Below are positions 16,762-17,097 of a stretch of DNA of 17,097 bases, one piece after another. The notes beneath the pieces are model-generated. The model saw only the letters and a program-made list of their open reading frames with translations. It had not been told where the DNA came from and did no database searches. Within the stretch, counting starts at the first letter, position 1; each line of letters starts with the position of its first letter. Position numbers and translations under genes: made by a program. The stretch comes from Isotricha intestinalis (lineage: Eukaryota; Ciliophora; Litostomatea; Vestibuliferida; Isotrichidae): assembly GCA_023807065.1 (NCBI GenBank), contig JAJJLU010004178.1, positions 1 to 17,097 on the forward strand, read 5' to 3'.

Positions 16762-17097
16762 ATGAGTAATATCTTAAAATTAATATATCTTGTATCTTTA
16801 ATATTATATTCATTATGTACAGATTGTTCAAGTTTAAATCAAGCCCAATGCGAAGCAGCATCAACGGAATGTACATTTACACAAACAGCAGCTGCAAAAT
16901 GTGAAGGAACAGGTTGTTCACTTGTAACAGGTACAACTAATTGTCAAACATCACAAGGATGTACTTATGTAGATGCTGTTCAAGCATCATGTGCTGGTGA
17001 AGATTGTGCCCTGAAAGGAGATAATTCTGGTTGTGACGGAGAAGGATGTTCATTTACTGCAGCTTCTGATGCTAAATGTACTGGTACTGGTTGTACA
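16762..17097 (+). CDS. Secreted cysteine-repeat protein, 5' part (runs off the window)
   Basis: 112 codons are visible with no stop before the right edge. The ATG at 16762 starts a signal peptide (MSNILKLIYLVSLILYSLCT); the ATG at 16751 is dismissed because it meets TGA after four codons. From residue 30 cysteines come in pairs with a regular period: C30/C37, C47/C52, C61/C67, C77/C82, C91/C96 and C106/C111. That is a unit of about 14-17 residues of the form C-x4-6-C-x8-9, with a loop rich in Gly/Thr/Glu such as CEGTGC, CDGEGC or CTGTGC. Such disulfide-laddered repeats are typical of protist surface antigens and wall or coat proteins. The exact family is not recognised, and CXXC motifs of Giardia-type proteins are absent. 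Codons such as GCC, CTG, TGC, ACG and GAC appear, unlike the A/T-only neighbours, so the gene may be highly expressed or have a distinct history. Confidence 0.85.
   Translation, partial: MSNILKLIYLVSLILYSLCTDCSSLNQAQCEAASTECTFTQTAAAKCEGTGCSLVTGTTNCQTSQGCTYVDAVQASCAGEDCALKGDNSGCDGEGCSFTAASDAKCTGTGCT

Noticed and set aside
16751..16765. ATG at 16751 as start of the cysteine-repeat gene
   Set aside because: It is followed by a TGA stop four codons later in its frame. The ATG at 16762 opens directly into the signal peptide.
1..17097. tRNA, rRNA, CRISPR array, telomere repeat or full-length transposase
   Set aside because: I searched by eye on both strands and found no G/C-rich cloverleaf, no spaced direct repeats, no terminal telomeric repeats and no DDE-transposase frame.

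Overview
The window comes from a very AT-rich microbial eukaryote. The signs are a casein kinase 1 gene, an F-box/leucine-rich-repeat type protein, a 2,999-residue armadillo-repeat protein with a PH-like C-terminus, secreted proteins with eukaryotic signal peptides, and single-gene units without bacterial ribosome-binding sites. All four complete genes end in TAA. No TAA, TAG or TGA interrupts about 4,400 codons, although CAA is the normal glutamine codon and the third position is almost always A or T. The standard genetic code is therefore in use, which argues against Tetrahymena/Paramecium-type codes. A standard-code ciliate (for example a litostome), an anaerobic fungus or another AT-rich protist all fit; I cannot name the lineage from this sequence. 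No introns are visible in the intact genes.

Layout. 1-1152 (minus strand) holds the wreck of an Hsp70/Hsp110-like gene, running off the left edge. It is broken by frameshifts and stops and by a 382-bp element (317-698) with TA-flanked terminal inverted repeats. Reading across that insertion site as if it were empty continues the Hsp70-like frame. 1349-2797 (plus) is a casein kinase 1 family gene with a long acidic tail. 2798-3806 is a gene-free, AT-rich convergent spacer. 3807-5018 (minus) encodes a secreted cysteine-containing protein of unknown family. 5147-14146 (minus) encodes the giant ARM/PH-like protein. 14223-15851 (plus) encodes the F-box/LRR-like protein, divergent from the giant gene across a 76-bp gap. 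15852-16761 is an AT-rich spacer with a small set of alternative hairpins. 16762-17097 (plus) is the 5' part of a secreted, cysteine-repeat protein cut by the right edge, with visibly more G/C in its codons than its neighbours.

The genes do not form a recognisable pathway or operon. The most notable locus is the left end: a decayed chaperone gene carrying a Tc1/mariner-like non-autonomous element (or an IES-like sequence), with a third copy of the terminal motif inside it. The main unknowns worth follow-up are the two secreted proteins and the ARM/PH-like giant.
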